From assembly GCF_000516985.1 (NCBI RefSeq), contig NW_006917101.1, forward strand, positions 248,001-312,000: a stretch of DNA of 64,000 nt. Direction: 5' to 3'. The notes beneath the pieces are model-generated. The model did no database searches and had not been told where the DNA came from. It was given only the letters and a program-made list of their open reading frames with translations. The position numbers and the translations under genes are program-made. This document shows, piece after piece, positions 34,825 to 47,887 of this stretch (within the stretch, counting starts at the first letter, position 1; the number at the start of each line of letters is the position of its first letter). This stretch comes from Pestalotiopsis fici W106-1 (lineage: Eukaryota; Ascomycota; Sordariomycetes; Amphisphaeriales; Sporocadaceae).

Positions 34825-37800
34825 CTGGCTCGGGGCCGATATGCAGTGAAATGTCCTTGTGGGTGCATTATTCGCCAATGAGGTTCCTTATACTCACAGC
34901 CTTACATTCCATGGTGACACAACAAAACATTGACCATGCCTCTTAAGCACGTTGTGCATCGTCCAGGACCATCACACCGGTGCCAGCATACTGCATTAGG
35001 ACATGAGCTGACGGTTCTCAACTCGGACGTTCTCGGAAGCAAAGTCGTTCCAGACTGCTGCTATCATTTATTAGTTGGAGGTTGTAACAAAAGTGCAAAA
35101 ATCATCCAAGCCAACCACATAGCCTTGTGCTGATTGACTGGGGCTAAAAGTTCATACTTGGACGTTATTGGAGAACTGCATGCGACCTTTCTCCTGGTAG
35201 CTGGAATGCAGCAGAGAGAATCCATGTTGCCATTGCTATCGGATGCAACCCCGTTGTGAAATTTGATACCAGGATCTCGTAGGAAGTGGTTTCGAGGCAG
35301 CAAATGGGGACAAGCAATATGAGGTGGGCAAACCTGTCTCCAGTCAATGTGCTCTTGGAGCAACAAAGCCTAGCCTCATTAGCCTTGAAGAGTGACTGAA
35401 TGAATATATCCATAGCTATTTTCGCGCGAGAAAGATGTGAATGATTTGAATGTTTATGACAAAAGAAGCAATGATCACACCAAGCCAGGCCTGGAAGTGA
35501 TACGACCCGGGCCATGGGAGAAGGACGTGTGAACAATTCAAGACGTTATTCATCCATCATTTAGGGACTACACTCGGACTCATAGTTTGAATTATCCTAT
35601 CCTCCCTGACAGCTGTTATTCGAGGCTCTTCTCTCAAGAAGGTGCCTGACGTTCATACCTAGTACACGTATACTCTTGAGATTAAAGAATCAATGAGAGA
35701 GGTACAATGCACATCTCACGTGCTATCTCCCAATGCATGTACTCAAACATCTATAAACAGGCAAAATACAAACCAAAGTCACTGCTGTTTCGACTTATTT
35801 GTTTGCAAAGATTGGATGAATTCCATTATATAGGCGCACAGCATCAAACGAGCAACCCCTGGTTAGAGTTCGTAGCTTCCCTCCTAGGTGAATTGCTATG
35901 CCGTGTGCCAGATCGGTATATCTAGGACTCACCAGGCGCACCACCCTGAGAGAAGTCATGCGCGAGCACTGGTACCAGTTTCGTGTGTCGTTACTCGCCC
36001 AGCATGCGATCGGGGGTTCGGAGGCCGGCTCAGTGTACCTTCTTATAACTCGACATATACCGTTCATTCACCAATCAGCCGACACCGACCATCATATATG
36101 GGAGCGCTCATGGCAATCAAGGTGGTCATCAGGGGCTGCGACAACGGTTTTCTGCGCATGCGGCTAGATCCTAGTCTCAAAACCTGGGGCGCATTTCCGT
36201 TCGAGAGGCGACGTCCATTTTGTTCTTCGCAAAAAGGCCTCGAAGGCTACGACACGGTGGAACGGATGGCAGCGCAACCTTGGTGTGCAGATGCCCTTAC
36301 ATTTACCGGTAGTTTCTCCGCGCTATCGCGCAGTGTATCATTGCGGTCATCAAGTCGCAATCATGATGGAAAATTACATATCTAGGAATCATTATTGGCG
36401 CGGAGAGATTTTGACGTTGCTAGAAACAGAATCCTGCCTTATTTGATTAGTTCAAAAGAAAGCGGTTCGACCAAGAGACCATGCCAATTGATGTTATGTG
36501 TGCCTTCTTGAACATTGTCGGTTGGATCAACCAGGTTCACTCGAGTGGAACATCAAGGCAATATCAACGGCTCGATCACGAGATGGCTTGAATGCGCGTT
36601 TACAAGACGCAGAAGTGGCCAGACTAGTACGAGTACAATGGTAATTTATTGAAGTTCTTGAATGAGTTTTCAAGGATAAACAGAACGGCTAAAACCAGAC
36701 CACGCGCGTTAGATGATCTATGCTATACCTAGGCCATCTCGATATCGTCAATAGCCCAGAAGCCGAGCAACCTTCGAGCTGTAAAACGATTACGATTGTT
36801 TCTAGACACTCTGAATATGTCTGATGCTGTACCTAACCCAGTCTCGATGTCTTTTGTTGCCTATGATACTGGTGTCGGGGTATTTGGTCCAATGTAAATC
36901 ACCTTCTTCCAATATCAATTATACGGAAGTCACAATGGTACAACCAGTATAGCGCAATCTCACTCAACCATACCCGGACCGCTGACATTAATTGACAAGA
37001 ACAAGTGCTCCAACATGACGACAGTTTCTTTTGGTTCAGGATAATTCATCCGAAGGCTTATATTACCAAAGTTGGAACCTTGAGTGCTGGCTTCCCTCCA
37101 GCCAGAGTGAGGAGACAAGATCGACAACTACTTGAATTGAGGCTTTGAAAATGACAGGGTACTGAGAGAGAGGATCGAGATACTATCATCTTGAAGCCTG
37201 CAAATATATATATGCACTCCTTCTCTGAAGAGTTTCGACATGAAGTGGACTGTTTGGATATGGAACTTGTATCATGCTACGGCAGACATGTATTTATCAA
37301 TCTTGTCACAACAGGCAAAAAAGCCCTTCATGCGCATCGACCAAATGGACTCACTGGGATCTTACGGACGTAAAAAGGCGTCGACGGCGTCGCGCTTTGC
37401 TCGTACATGCTCAAATTTCATCACGAGAAGTTTTCAAGTTGTGCTTTTGTGAGGAGCTCTGATTTCTTGGAGGCAAAAATTGAGGCTATCTAGATGACAT
37501 GGGTGCCATGTGCGTGATGAGGAAAGAGAAGACTCGTTCTAATGCTTCCCAATGGACCTTTTGGTCATTGGCTGAGTAACGAGTCGTATGATGAATAAGA
37601 CAGATATGCTCAAAGTCGAGGAGAGCCATGAAACCACACATACCCTGCTCATTATCTTTGCCTTTCTGGTGTCATCTCAATAGCTGACCTTGTAATGGAA
37701 TCGGTTCCGCGGATGGAACGCTGTTTTGCAGCTGAGCCTTGTCATCAGTGCATTATCGAGATTTCGTATCATAGTCGCATGGGTCACGCGCATTGCACAG

Positions 37801-39322
37801 CCCATGCTAGGGTCTGGTTGCGGTATTACCCTTCTTGGATGGTTTTGGCGCCAGCATTTCAGCTGACTAAAACTTACACGATGCCAATCGTAGTGCCGCG
37901 AGGGTAATCACAATGAAGATGGACATGTGGAGTACCCTGTCGATTTCGTGACCGCTGTCAGAATGGTCAAAAGTCGGAGGAACAGCTCTTTGCTGTGGTT
38001 AGGGATTCGAATTATAATGCTGAAGTGGCAGTGTAAAAATGTCATCTTGCTGGCTCTATAATGGCACCAAAAACACGAATGGAGTGAAAAGGACCTTGTA
38101 GTACCAGGAACCAATGATAGATAAGGGCAGTTTCATTTGCTTTGGTTTGTCACGTAGCAGTGACGTATCTATTGTATCATGCCTCATTTCTAACAGTCTT
38201 GGTATTCTATTGTACAAGATTGGAAGTATACCTGGGCAAATGCTACTTCTCTTCCTTTTTATTTTGCATGCTGCTGTAGTGAGCTGGAGTTCGAATTCAG
38301 CCCAGCGGGTTGCCTCGCCATGATTGATGCATGAATAACGTAGTACCTACCGTCCGTCCATCCTCCTCGAAAAGCCGCGCACATATGCACGAAGCAGCGT
38401 GGCCTGTTTCCATGTGCATGTCGCCAATCACAGAGACGCGCGCCTCTCTTGTTCTTGGTTAGGCTGATGCTCGTCTCACCTCCCTTCTCTGGGGAAACGC
38501 TCCATGACTGGCGGGCCAGCGAATCAGACGACGGCAAGGTTTTTCCAGATGGCCAAAAGTGCCCTCGTCTCTTTCTTTTTTCTCTTCTTTCTCGCTTCTC
38601 ATCTACTTCTTTTTTGCTCTTGCGAAAGAATAATCCTTGTTTTTTTTGTGTTTTCCGTGCAGGACGGGAATGAGAAATGACAAGACCACCCACCCACCCG
38701 CCCACCCTATTGAGACAAGCAAGGCCCTGCGCCACTCTATTGCGGGCTTCCCAATAAATGCATGCAGTGCAGCGGGTGTTCCCCCAACCTTAAAACCCAT
38801 GAACACAGCCTCAAAAAGGGCCCCCCAGGAGGAACAAAAAACATGGTGTGTCCACGGGAGGCCCATAACGTAGAACGCCAAGACACCACAACCAAAGTAC
38901 GCCTTGCCTGTAAACTGAACGAATCAGGAACGCCGCGGGGGGGAAACAGTCACATCACCGTAGGACCTCCATCATGCCGTGAAACACAACGAGAACCGCC
39001 GTAGAGAAACCAAGGAAACAAAAAAGAAAGTCTTGAAAGTCGTAGCATAGCCCGTTGTGGCGGGAAAACGCAAAAAAGGCATCTGTCGTCAAGGAGAAAG
39101 AAATCGAAGCGAGAGTCTGGAGGATAGCCCAGTAGCCGTAGCTGAAATGGTTCGGTCAAAGCAGAGAAATATGTTAAAACAAGCGAAGGCGTAAAGGTCG
39201 TGACTGCGTATCAGAGAGGGCACATGAAAGACAAGACGGTTGAAGAAATCCACACAAAGAGTCCCCGTGGCAATAGACTGAACCGCCGGGAGTGACTTGT
39301 GGTATGCCGGCATAGTTGCTCA
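34825..39322. other. Gene-poor region
   Basis: About 4.5 kb with no supported gene, transposon or RNA. Open frames such as 35888-36385 and 38259-38735 have no recognisable domain or splice-consistent partners. The last kilobase is the 3' flank of the C2H2 regulator gene and holds C-rich and T-rich patches (38570-38710). Confidence 0.5.
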
Positions 39323-40299
39323 TCATTGATATCCTCTGATGTTTCGCCTCTGCTTCTCGCAAGGCGTATTGCATTGGTTGCATGTGAAGCCAGAGTCCTT
39401 GATAACAACCTTGCTGAGACACTTGACGCATCGCCACGTTCGCGGGGACACGGACTGCTTCTTGTCCGCGTACCAATCAATTGATTCGCCGCTTTTACGT
39501 GGTAGGTCCTCGTTGTGAAAGTCACGATAGTGTTGGCGGAAGTGGTCGATGCGACCAAATGAGTCGTGGCTACGCTCGCACTTTGGGTAGTCGCAAAAGA
39601 ACTGTCTCTTTTGATCCGGTGTCTGGTGGATCTGCTCCCAGTGCCGCTGAAGATCCGCCTTGCGCTTGAACGACGTCTTGGATTCGCAGCCTGGCTCCGA
39701 ACACATGTGGGATGTGTTGGGCAACTCGACTTCCTGCATCAGAGCTGGAGCCTGCATCGTTACCATTGGGGATGTTCTTGGGCTAGCCATGAGAAGGAGA
39801 TCAGATCGGTGCATACTAGAACTCTTCATTGGTAGACTTACATGGACATGGTCGATGGATAGGGATAACCCATATTGTCGACACCATCAGTCGGCGACAT
39901 TGTATAGCTGATCGAAGGTTCCATGTAATCCGTAGAATAGGAGCTCTCCTCTTGCCACCATGGTTGTTCTGGATCATAGGCAAGTTCCGGAGTATACTGA
40001 ACTTGGTCAGACGGTGGATAGTGAGAGTGCCAGTCGGACATGGTGGGAAAGGTTACGGGAGTCGGTGGAGATCCAAAGGTTGACAAAGAATTCTGGGATG
40101 TATTCGAGCCGTTTGAAAGGCAACGGATCATGTACTGACCCTGACCCTGACTGTAGGATTCCGGCACGCCTTGTGTTTTATCTTGGTAGTTGTTTCCCGT
40201 CGTGTAATGTTGGCCGTTGGCAAAGGATGAGAATTTCCTCGAGAAATCGTTGATCTTAGCTTCTGAGTAGTAGGAATTGTAAGCCCCGTACGATGCCAT
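39323..40299 (-). CDS. C2H2 zinc-finger transcription factor
   Basis: Exons (minus) 40299-39842 and 39782-39323 give 305 aa. The start chosen is MASYGAYNSYYS; an in-frame ATG 39 nt upstream would add 13 residues. The first half is Ser/Tyr/Pro/Gln-rich and disordered, a plausible activation region. Finger 1 uses C180, C185, H200, H205 (CSEPGC...H-x4-H), and finger 2 uses C216, C221, H237, H242. A third metal site (C271, C274, C287, C290, WRCVKC...FTCNQC) resembles a zinc ribbon, followed by a basic tail (KQRRNIRG). It is therefore probably a nuclear DNA-binding regulator; the target is unknown. The 59-nt phase-2 intron is supported by GTAAGT and GGCTAG and by the continuous frame. A long non-coding region lies upstream, common for regulators. 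Confidence 0.88.
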
Positions 40300-43200
40300 G
40301 TCTTCAGATTGGTTGTGATTTATGGTGAAGATGATCAATCAGGATGTGCAATGTTCCTGTTGTTGTAGAAATGTCGCGATGCAAACCGGCGCTGTTTTGC
40401 CCGGCTTCTTGCTATGGTAAAAGGTGAACAAACGCACAGTTATAATAAGGGTGGGCGGCGCGACCCTTGCTCAACGGCAACGGTCAGCTCTCCGGTTCAA
40501 CTACTGGGGCAACTGGCAGCATACCTGGGCAGAGGAGCAAACCCCCGGGGGATCGAAGCATGCAGTTCCGCAAATGTAGGTGCGACAAGTTGTGGTTGCA
40601 ATATTGTACAACGGCTGGATAGTAGTGGAATTAATCCTGGGCATAGCACTGGTCGAGGAACTCGGCGAGTCAGTCTCTTAATCAACGAAGGATGAGTCTG
40701 TCATGAAATAGAGCAAACAATGTCAATGATATATAACAAGTGTTTCAAGCTCGGCAAGAATTGACCTCAATGAAGAAGAAAATGCACTTTCAAACAGAGC
40801 GTGAGGCGGTGTGTTCCCAAGGCATTATCGTCCAATACAAAGTTTATCGACTCATTGCGAGAAGATAGGTATCTTGGAGAATCACCCTAAACGGGATGCA
40901 AATATGTCGAGCTGCTGCAAGTGCTGCAAGCATAATAATCATCAAGCACGATGAGGAAAATAATTGTGGGAACTCAAGGCTGTCTGTGGAAAGGCCTGGG
41001 CAGAAAGATCGCTGCGCTGAAGAACAAAGTGCGCAATGCCAAGCTTCCACAAAGAGTATACACAGCCCCCAGCGCCAGCGGGACCCTCCATAGGCCTACC
41101 AGTCACATTACGGCACTAGTCTAACGAGGAGCAGCAGCAGCACCTAGAGTGGCTTGAGGACCTTCGAGTGAGGAACGTGGCCATCTGTAAGTCGCCAGTC
41201 TGGGGTTGCTCGGTCTGTTTGGGAACCTGCTTTGACTCACCGGGGACCCGGCCTCAATGCCTGCAGCAGCAGTGATGAGAGACTTTATTATATTATCCAT
41301 CATGTAGGTGTGTGTGTATGTAGGACTGACTGGGCTAGGGGATGCAGCAAGTATGCATATTGCCGTTTGGATGGGACATTTACAAGTCATTCAAACTCGA
41401 TCGTGTCATCAACCTGGGCCGAAAACAGGGCTCTTCACTGTCGATTGGCAATTATTTGGTGATGGGGTGCGTTGCGTGCGTACCTAAACTAGGTACCTGG
41501 ATTGGATTTGGCACTTTCAGCTCGCTCCCAGGATCCCAGTCAGTCACCTTTGTATTTGAAAGTGCGTAATCCCTCCTCTTCCTCGGAAGGCTGCTTTCTT
41601 TTGCATACCAAAACCTGAACGGCGAGAACCTCTCGGGGCATCGCTCTTCGAGGTTACATGTCTTGTGGGGATGATAAAGACTTTTGGTCTTTCAAAGAAG
41701 GAACCTGGTAACCTATAGCGGAAAGGCTGCTGCTGATGATGATGACCAAGCCCTATGCCGTTTTGACGCCGCGTTTAAAGTGCTGATGATGATTGGCAAG
41801 TGGCTGCCTAGAGTCCAGCAGCCCTGCGCCACCTTTCTGGTAGGAGAATAATATTCCTCAGCGTCTGCGTGATTGTCTGAGCTGATGCAACCTCCTCCGC
41901 CATTGACGTTGAATGAGTGGGTGTTTATTCCCTTCCAATGAGCAGCATTTTAGGCATCGTCTGGGGGCGAACCAGTTCGCCCAGCAAAGAGCCTCATTGT
42001 CTGCGCTATTGTTTGCCTACTTTTGTTTGCCTAATACAGCTTGGCCGCCGCCGACATCTGGGGCTATAAACCTTTGGCGAAGCATCCTCATTGGACGTTT
42101 CGATTTGTCTCCACTGCAATCCCGGCTGCTGCTCATGGGTATTGGTGTCGAGGTTATCGAGGACTGTTCGTTACAAGAAGCCAGTGCCTTGCTCTCGGGC
42201 TCTTTCGGTTATGATGCCGCTGATGTCGTACATCTCGAAGCTTTGGCATGTGTCGCAGCGACTTCCGCATAGCCGTGGTCATGATCGGCACGAGTAGCGT
42301 GTGGGTTAGACGTGAACCACTTGTTTGCCTTGCCGTCTGGGCCAGTCTGTAGGAATCGCGCACGATACTCCATACTTGATAGACAGGCCGGGTATGTAGG
42401 CACCGTTAAGCCGTCAAGCTAGGATCGCCGCTGATCGTCTGCTTCATGTCTTGTCAGCCTTGAACCTATCGAGGCTACACAGATGGCTCAGATGCAAAAG
42501 GACCTCATTTGTCTCGACCATAACTGGTCTTGACCTCGATGAACTTTCGGTGAGGTATGTAAATATCCTGCCCCGTTCGATCTTCCAGGGTTGTTTCGAT
42601 CTATTATATATAAAGTCTCTTGGGTATGTGAGGAGGTTTGGGCAGCAATTGATGCAATGCAAGCTGTGTGTCTTTACTCATTGGCTGAGAGAGTAGGTAG
42701 CCAACCAAACTGGTGCCACGTTTTTGCTACCACAAGCATGAGTTTATGCATGCTCATGCAGTTGCAAGCAACATTATAATATAATGGTAGTCGCCACGTG
42801 GGGGCCAGAAGTACAAAGTAGGCATATAGTCTTTTTACATAAACTACCTACCAACCAGACAACCTATTGGTTGCAACACCCTTAAACAGGTATTCATAAA
42901 TTAGGCCTGTATGATGCAGGTCAATGCTATCAGCAGTTATCCATGTCAATCCTCGTTTGCCTTTGTCGTGCATCATTTACATCTCCAACGCACCTGCATC
43001 TGACAAGGCGCAAAAATCAGGCTATGCAGGCAATCGGGACAGGCATTTGTACACAAGAACCCGATTTTACTGCGTTCCCGTCAGTGGCACTGCTGAGGAA
43101 ACTTGAACTCATGAACGAGGCTGTCTGGAATTATGCTGTGCCTCTTTTTAGGGTTGTCAGTGTCACTCTGCTGTGTAGCCGTGACTTACAATAAGATGTT

Positions 43201-43713
43201 CACACCACGGCAATGCGGAGAAACAATGTGGTAGACAGGCTCGCACAACAAGTGGCTGCTCATCATCAGATCAGACACGCACTTGCGGCGGATTGCCTTT
43301 TTGGCGGCATTGGGCCACCGAAAGTCGGATGCAGTCTACATGGATAGCTGGAAACTTGCCTGTAAGGTTGCATGCATATATGCATCTTCTTATCGCATTG
43401 CGCATTGTGGTAACAAGATAGAGAAGTCTGCCTTGGCTTCAAATAGTGGACGTGTTGCATACCGTTATTATGGCCAACGAGAAGCTATAGACAGGTCATA
43501 GCGTATAACAGCCAGTAAACTGAATTTAAGCATAAATATCATAAAAGAAATACCTTTAAAAACAGAAAAAAAGAGAGAGAGAGAGAAAACAAAGAGGGGA
43601 AAAAAGGGGAAAAAAAGATTATTTCGATTTTTCATTATAAAAATCATAATTAGCAAATAATTAACAAAATATGAATATAACCAAAACATGCATATGAATA
43701 TAAGCAAAAAAAT
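40300..43713. other. Long upstream region of the C2H2 gene
   Basis: 3.4 kb with no supported gene. It holds short low-complexity patches. Open frames at 41913-42272 and 42444-42696 have no recognisable content. A purine-rich patch lies just before the tRNA. Confidence 0.5.
43564..43618. repeat. Purine-rich low-complexity tract
   Basis: A run of A and G broken by a single C, containing (GA)8-like and A6-7/G4 blocks, about 95 bp from the tRNA 3' end. Confidence 0.75.
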
Positions 43714-43784
43714 GCGCCCATCGGGAGTCGAACCCGAGTCTCATGCTTGGAAGGCAAGAATGATAACCGCTACACTATAAGCGC
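43714..43784 (-). tRNA. tRNA-Gly (anticodon UCC)
   Basis: The 71-nt minus-strand sequence folds as a tRNA. The 7-bp acceptor stem pairs GCGCTTA with TGGGCGC (two G-U pairs). The D-arm GTGTAGCGGTTATCAT resembles yeast tRNA-Gly(UCC). The anticodon loop CTTCCAA places UCC at 34-36 (plus-strand 43749-43751), and the T-arm is TCGGG-TTCGACT-CCCGA. There is no intron and no encoded CCA. The anticodon stem has one U-U mismatch (positions 28 and 42). It decodes GGA and GGG glycine codons. Confidence 0.93.
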
Positions 43785-44503
43785 GATCGTATTGCTATAA
43801 TCGCTGAACTGCTGCTAGGCTGTTCTTGGAAGGAGCGATCCTAAAACACTCCATAGCTCTTTCCTCAAAATTGAACAAATGTGTCTAATGGAAAGTGGGA
43901 AAAAGGCGGGTATAAGTGGCTATAATCGGCTCTTTTTTTGCTGGAAGAGTATACGCAGTTTGGACAATCATGGCCATGAATTCTCGTGACGGTACCAGTC
44001 GCTCAAACATTAATAAAATTGCTGAATTCTATAATTAGCTTGTTGCTTTATCCAATTCAAGGGTCGATCATACGATGTTGTGGTTGAATACTTCGGCGAA
44101 CGTAAAGGTAGTGTGTGGGGCAGCTACAGAGTATAGCGGAAGCTATCGAGCATAGTCGGATTCGATATATATAAAAATTAGCACGTATAGCACATCGAGA
44201 TATTAATACAATTTATCATAGTACACAAGCTGGCTCTGACTTACTAACACGGATATGAGTTCTGTCTCGTAACTCGTACTAAGCCGGCCCCGGACGCATG
44301 TACACCGGAAGCCATAATGGCAATCGGGTCCAACAACCTTGACTAAGCGACTGCTCACCTGACGGAGGCAAGCGCATATTTTCATCAAAATCATCATGTG
44401 TACCAACAATCTGGCTAGCGGGGAATTGAGGCGACATTGGATGGCAAAGTTGTATTATGTAAATTATGCACCGTGTATATTGTCAGGCTATCAGTTTCTT
44501 CTT
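43785..44503. other. Intergenic region between tRNA and TFIIIC gene
   Basis: AT-rich 5' flank of the tRNA and 3' flank of the TFIIIC-type gene. Nothing else is seen. Confidence 0.6.
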
Positions 44504-45679
44504 TCATTCCTCGGCATCATCCATATCCACATCTTCCGGCTTGTCCTGATTCTTAGAAGATAAAGCCCGTTGTCGACGGGTACTCGGTCGGACATACTCA
44601 GTATCCATTGGGGTTGAGACTAGATTGGACGGTTCCGATATCATTGAATCATCGTCAGCAATGTCGGCATTTCGAGACTGTGTACCGCCTCTACCGGTGC
44701 CTCTACCACCCCTTGAGCCTCTCCCGCGACCGCGACCGCGACCACGGGTAGAGCTGGGCTGCTTTGGTTGCTTTGGCTTCCTCGGTTCCTTTGGTTTCTT
44801 AGCCCCAGACTTCTTCTTTCCTTCCTCGTGAAGACGAGCAATGACGGTGACTTCATCAGTTTCACCCTTGCGCTTCTTGAGTGCAATGAACCTGGACAGG
44901 AAATCGCCCTGCTCGTATCTCTCTGCCGAAGCTCCAGGCTCTGGATCAGGCACGGCTGGCACGGTTTCATCGTCTGGGTCGGAAAATTCTCCATTCTCGT
45001 AGCGGTCTTTAAGCGTTCTTTGGACCTTGCCATCCCGGGGTCTGACGTTCTTCTCCGTCAGCATGATGCGTGCCGAGCTGGCTGCAAGCAAGTCGACGCC
45101 TTTGCCGAGCTGTCGAATGGCTGGCAACGGGTTGCTCTCGTCGCGCTTGGCAAACAGGAGCTCCGTGCCAATATTGCGGGCCCAGTGGCCTTCATAGACG
45201 CGGCCGCGGTATGCAATCAAAGGCGTTTCCGAGTGCAGCTCTAAAATCTGGAACTCGTTGAGGTCGATGGTTTGGTCTGCAGGATCCTGCTTCTGCTGGG
45301 CCTTTCCTTGCTCTAGTGCGTGCTCGCCGGCAGTTACAGCCTGTTCAGGATGAACTTTTTTGGGCTTCTGCTTGCACGTGTCGACAATTTCATCTCTGTC
45401 CTTGGCGTAAATATCGGTAAAAGCTCTCTCCTTGTAGTTCCCGCGACCGCTAGGAAGAGAAGAGGGCTGACGCGCGACAAAGTCGGCCTTGGAGAGGTCC
45501 AGAGTTACGTAGTATGTCTGGAATCCTGTCAGAAAAATGTGGGCAAGATCCTACAAAAGAAAACTAACCTCTGTCTCTGTTGTGGAATATTCATATTCGT
45601 ATTCCGAGTCACTTTCGTGATCTTGAGAAATTGGGGCCACTCTGCTTCCGCTGGCAGTGGGCGCCTGAGTGCTAGCCAT
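44504..45679 (-). CDS. TFIIIC triple-barrel domain protein (tau55/TFIIIC subunit 6 type)
   Basis: Exons (minus) 45679-45569 and 45518-1 (that is 45517-44504) give 374 aa. The TFIIIC subunit-6 triple-barrel signature is clear: TYYVTLDLS right after the intron, then FQILELHSETPLIAYRGRV and GHWARNIGTELLF. The C-terminal half is charged and low complexity with a Lys/Pro stretch and an RG-rich block (RGRGRGRGRGSRGGRG), probably nucleic-acid contacting. In yeasts this subunit belongs to the tauA part of TFIIIC, which binds the A box of tRNA genes and recruits TFIIIB for RNA polymerase III. The 51-nt intron has branch CTGAC and acceptor TTCCAG; a nearer CAG gives the wrong phase. The gene shares a 576-bp divergent promoter with HIS7. 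Confidence 0.88.
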
Positions 45680-46065
45680 CTGAACGGTGGAAGGTGAGGC
45701 AACCTATCCTGGACTTTCGCATTTAGAACGGGTCTCCACACGCCTGATTGATTCTTTGTGAACGAGTAGTTGTGGTAGTGAATGCTTGGTCGTGATGATG
45801 GAATGGAAATGCACGGCAGTCTGCGCGATCTTCACTTGTCGGAACGCGAAGGTTACTGGCGTGAAAGACCAGCCGGATTGGCAAGTTACCTTACCCACAG
45901 CTGGTGCTAAAGGCAAGACAGCATGGTGCCCTTGCAGGAACAGCGCTGGGCGGTAGAAAATGGCAGAACGCGCCCTATGACTCTCCGCCGTGGTATTCCT
46001 TGGTGCAGGCAGATAGCGGGGTCTTTTACTGCCCCTCCATTGCAAAACTGTTGCTGGCCGGCGAT

Positions 46066-46072
46066 TGACTCA
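46066..46072 (+). promoter_or_regulatory. Gcn4/CPC1-type site (TGACTCA) in the HIS7 promoter
   Basis: A perfect TGACTCA lies 44 bp upstream of the TATA box and 190 bp upstream of the HIS7 ATG. CPC1/CpcA, the Gcn4 homologue, induces histidine genes on amino-acid starvation through this sequence. The heptamer also occurs by chance elsewhere in the window, so position is the main support. Confidence 0.6.
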
Positions 46073-46115
46073 CTAAAAGTCCGACTTCGAACTGTGACTT
46101 CAACTTGTGACTGCA

Positions 46116-46122
46116 TATAAAT
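46116..46122 (+). promoter_or_regulatory. TATA box of HIS7
   Basis: TATAAAT, 134 bp before the start codon and just downstream of the TGACTCA site. Confidence 0.55.
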
Positions 46123-46255
46123 CTTTGGCTTGCCAACAACAACAATTTCCTGCCCCCCAACATTCGCTCATTGTAAGGAATTGAAGCTACAGGCGACTTG
46201 TATAACCGATCCACTCATATCCAAACTTTCGATCAAGTCAACAAACACTTTCAGT

Positions 46256-47887
46256 ATGCCCGAAGTCCACCTTCTCGACTATGTCGCCGGCAACGTGCGG
46301 TCCCTCGTGAATGCGATCGAGAAATGCGGTTATACAGTCTCCTGGGTCCGATCGCCCTCCGAGGTCGCCAATGCAGACAAGCTGATCCTGCCGGGCGTGG
46401 GACACTTTGGCCACTGCCTGTCACAACTGGCTTCGGCTGGCTATCTCCCCGCGATCAAGGAGCACATTGCCGCGGGCAAGCCTTTCATGGGAATATGCGT
46501 GGGCCTGCAGGCGCTATTTGAGGGATCGCTGGAGGACCCCGAAGTGGCTGGACTGGGAACGATCAAGGGAAAGCTGGACCGGTTCGATGACTCCCAAAAG
46601 GCGGTGCCGCACATTGGCTGGAACAGCGCAAACTCGAGCAGCAAGAGCCTGTACGACCTGAGGCCCGAGAGTAAATACTACTACGTCCACACATACAAAT
46701 TCCCATACGTACAAGGAGAACTTGAGAGTCAAGGCTGGACGGTTGCAACGGGCACATATGGCAGCGAAACATTCGTCGGCGCCGTGGCAAAGGACAATAT
46801 TCTGGCAACACAATTCCACCCAGAGAAGAGCGGCGTAGCGGGTCTCCGGTTGATCAAATCCTTCCTCACAGGCGAGGGCGCAAAAGCCCTGGGCCAGACA
46901 GTGACGGGTCCCGCGCCGACAGGAGGTCTCACGAAGCGAATTATTGCATGCTTGGACGTACGGACAAACGATCAGGGCGATTTGGTAGTGACAAAGGGCG
47001 ACCAATACGATGTGCGGGAAAAGTCCGACGATCGCAACGTGCGAAATCTGGGCAAGCCCGTCGAGATGGCCAAGAAATACTACGAACAAGGAGCCGACGA
47101 GGTGACGTTTCTCAACATTACGTCGTTCCGCGACTGCCCTGTCGCCGATCTTCCCATGCTTGAGATTCTGCGCAGGACATCCGAGACAGTCTTCGTGCCC
47201 CTAACTATTGGTGGCGGTATTCGCGATACCGTGGATACGGACGGAACCAAGGTTTCGGCACTCGAGATCGCCACCATGTATTTCAAGTCGGGCGCCGACA
47301 AGGTCTCAATTGGATCCGATGCTGTGCTGGCTGCCGAGGAGTACTATGCCGTCGGCCAGAAGCTCTTCGGCAATACGGCTATCGAGCAGATCTCCAAGGC
47401 ATATGGCAACCAGGCCGTCGTGGTTTCCATCGACCCAAAGCGCGTCTATGTGCCCAAGGCCGACGCCACTCGCCACGCAACCATCAAGACGGCGTTCCCT
47501 GGCCCCAAGGGCGAGGAGTTTTGTTGGTACGCGTGCACCATCAAGGGCGGTCGTGAGACGAGAGATATGGACGTCGTTGAGGTCGTCAAGGCCGTCGAAG
47601 CCATGGGCACTGGCGAGATCCTGCTGAACTGCATCGACAAGGACGGCACCAACTCTGGTTATGATCTGGAGCTGATCACGCAGGTCAAGGACGCCATCAA
47701 GATACCCGTTATTGCTTCGAGTGGTGCCGGTAACCCAGCACACTTTGAAGAGGTATTTGCCAAGACGAGAACGGACGCTGCTCTAGGTGCCGGCATTTTC
47801 CACCGTGGTGAGTACACGGTGAAGGAGGTCAAAGACCACTTGGCACAAAAGGGGCTGGAGGTGCGGCAATTCGAAGGTAACCTATGA
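46256..47887 (+). CDS. HIS7: Imidazole glycerol phosphate synthase, fused HisH-HisF
   Basis: Single exon, 543 aa. The start is the ATG opening MPEVHLLDY; the frame stays open 42 codons upstream, but that stretch is not HisH-like. The glutaminase half (1-215) has C81 in GICVGLQ and the H188/E190 pair in FHPEKS. The cyclase half starts at [10 protein letters not shown] with catalytic D234; the second acid lies in [13 protein letters not shown], and phosphate-binding GGGI and SGAGNP loops are visible. It converts PRFAR and glutamine to imidazole glycerol phosphate, AICAR and glutamate, joining histidine and purine synthesis. Length agrees with the yeast enzyme. It is convergent with the antizyme gene. 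Starvation control is suggested by the TGACTCA site. Confidence 0.97.
   Translation: MPEVHLLDYVAGNVRSLVNAIEKCGYTVSWVRSPSEVANADKLILPGVGHFGHCLSQLASAGYLPAIKEHIAAGKPFMGICVGLQALFEGSLEDPEVAGLGTIKGKLDRFDDSQKAVPHIGWNSANSSSKSLYDLRPESKYYYVHTYKFPYVQGELESQGWTVATGTYGSETFVGAVAKDNILATQFHPEKSGVAGLRLIKSFLTGEGAKALGQTVTGPAPTGGLTKRIIACLDVRTNDQGDLVVTKGDQYDVREKSDDRNVRNLGKPVEMAKKYYEQGADEVTFLNITSFRDCPVADLPMLEILRRTSETVFVPLTIGGGIRDTVDTDGTKVSALEIATMYFKSGADKVSIGSDAVLAAEEYYAVGQKLFGNTAIEQISKAYGNQAVVVSIDPKRVYVPKADATRHATIKTAFPGPKGEEFCWYACTIKGGRETRDMDVVEVVKAVEAMGTGEILLNCIDKDGTNSGYDLELITQVKDAIKIPVIASSGAGNPAHFEEVFAKTRTDAALGAGIFHRGEYTVKEVKDHLAQKGLEVRQFEGNL

Larger units (their letters stand above)
45680..46255. promoter_or_regulatory. 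Divergent promoter region of TFIIIC-type gene and HIS7
   Basis: The two start codons point away from each other across 576 bp. On the HIS7 side a TGACTCA and a TATA box are visible. No gene is seen in between. Confidence 0.7.
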
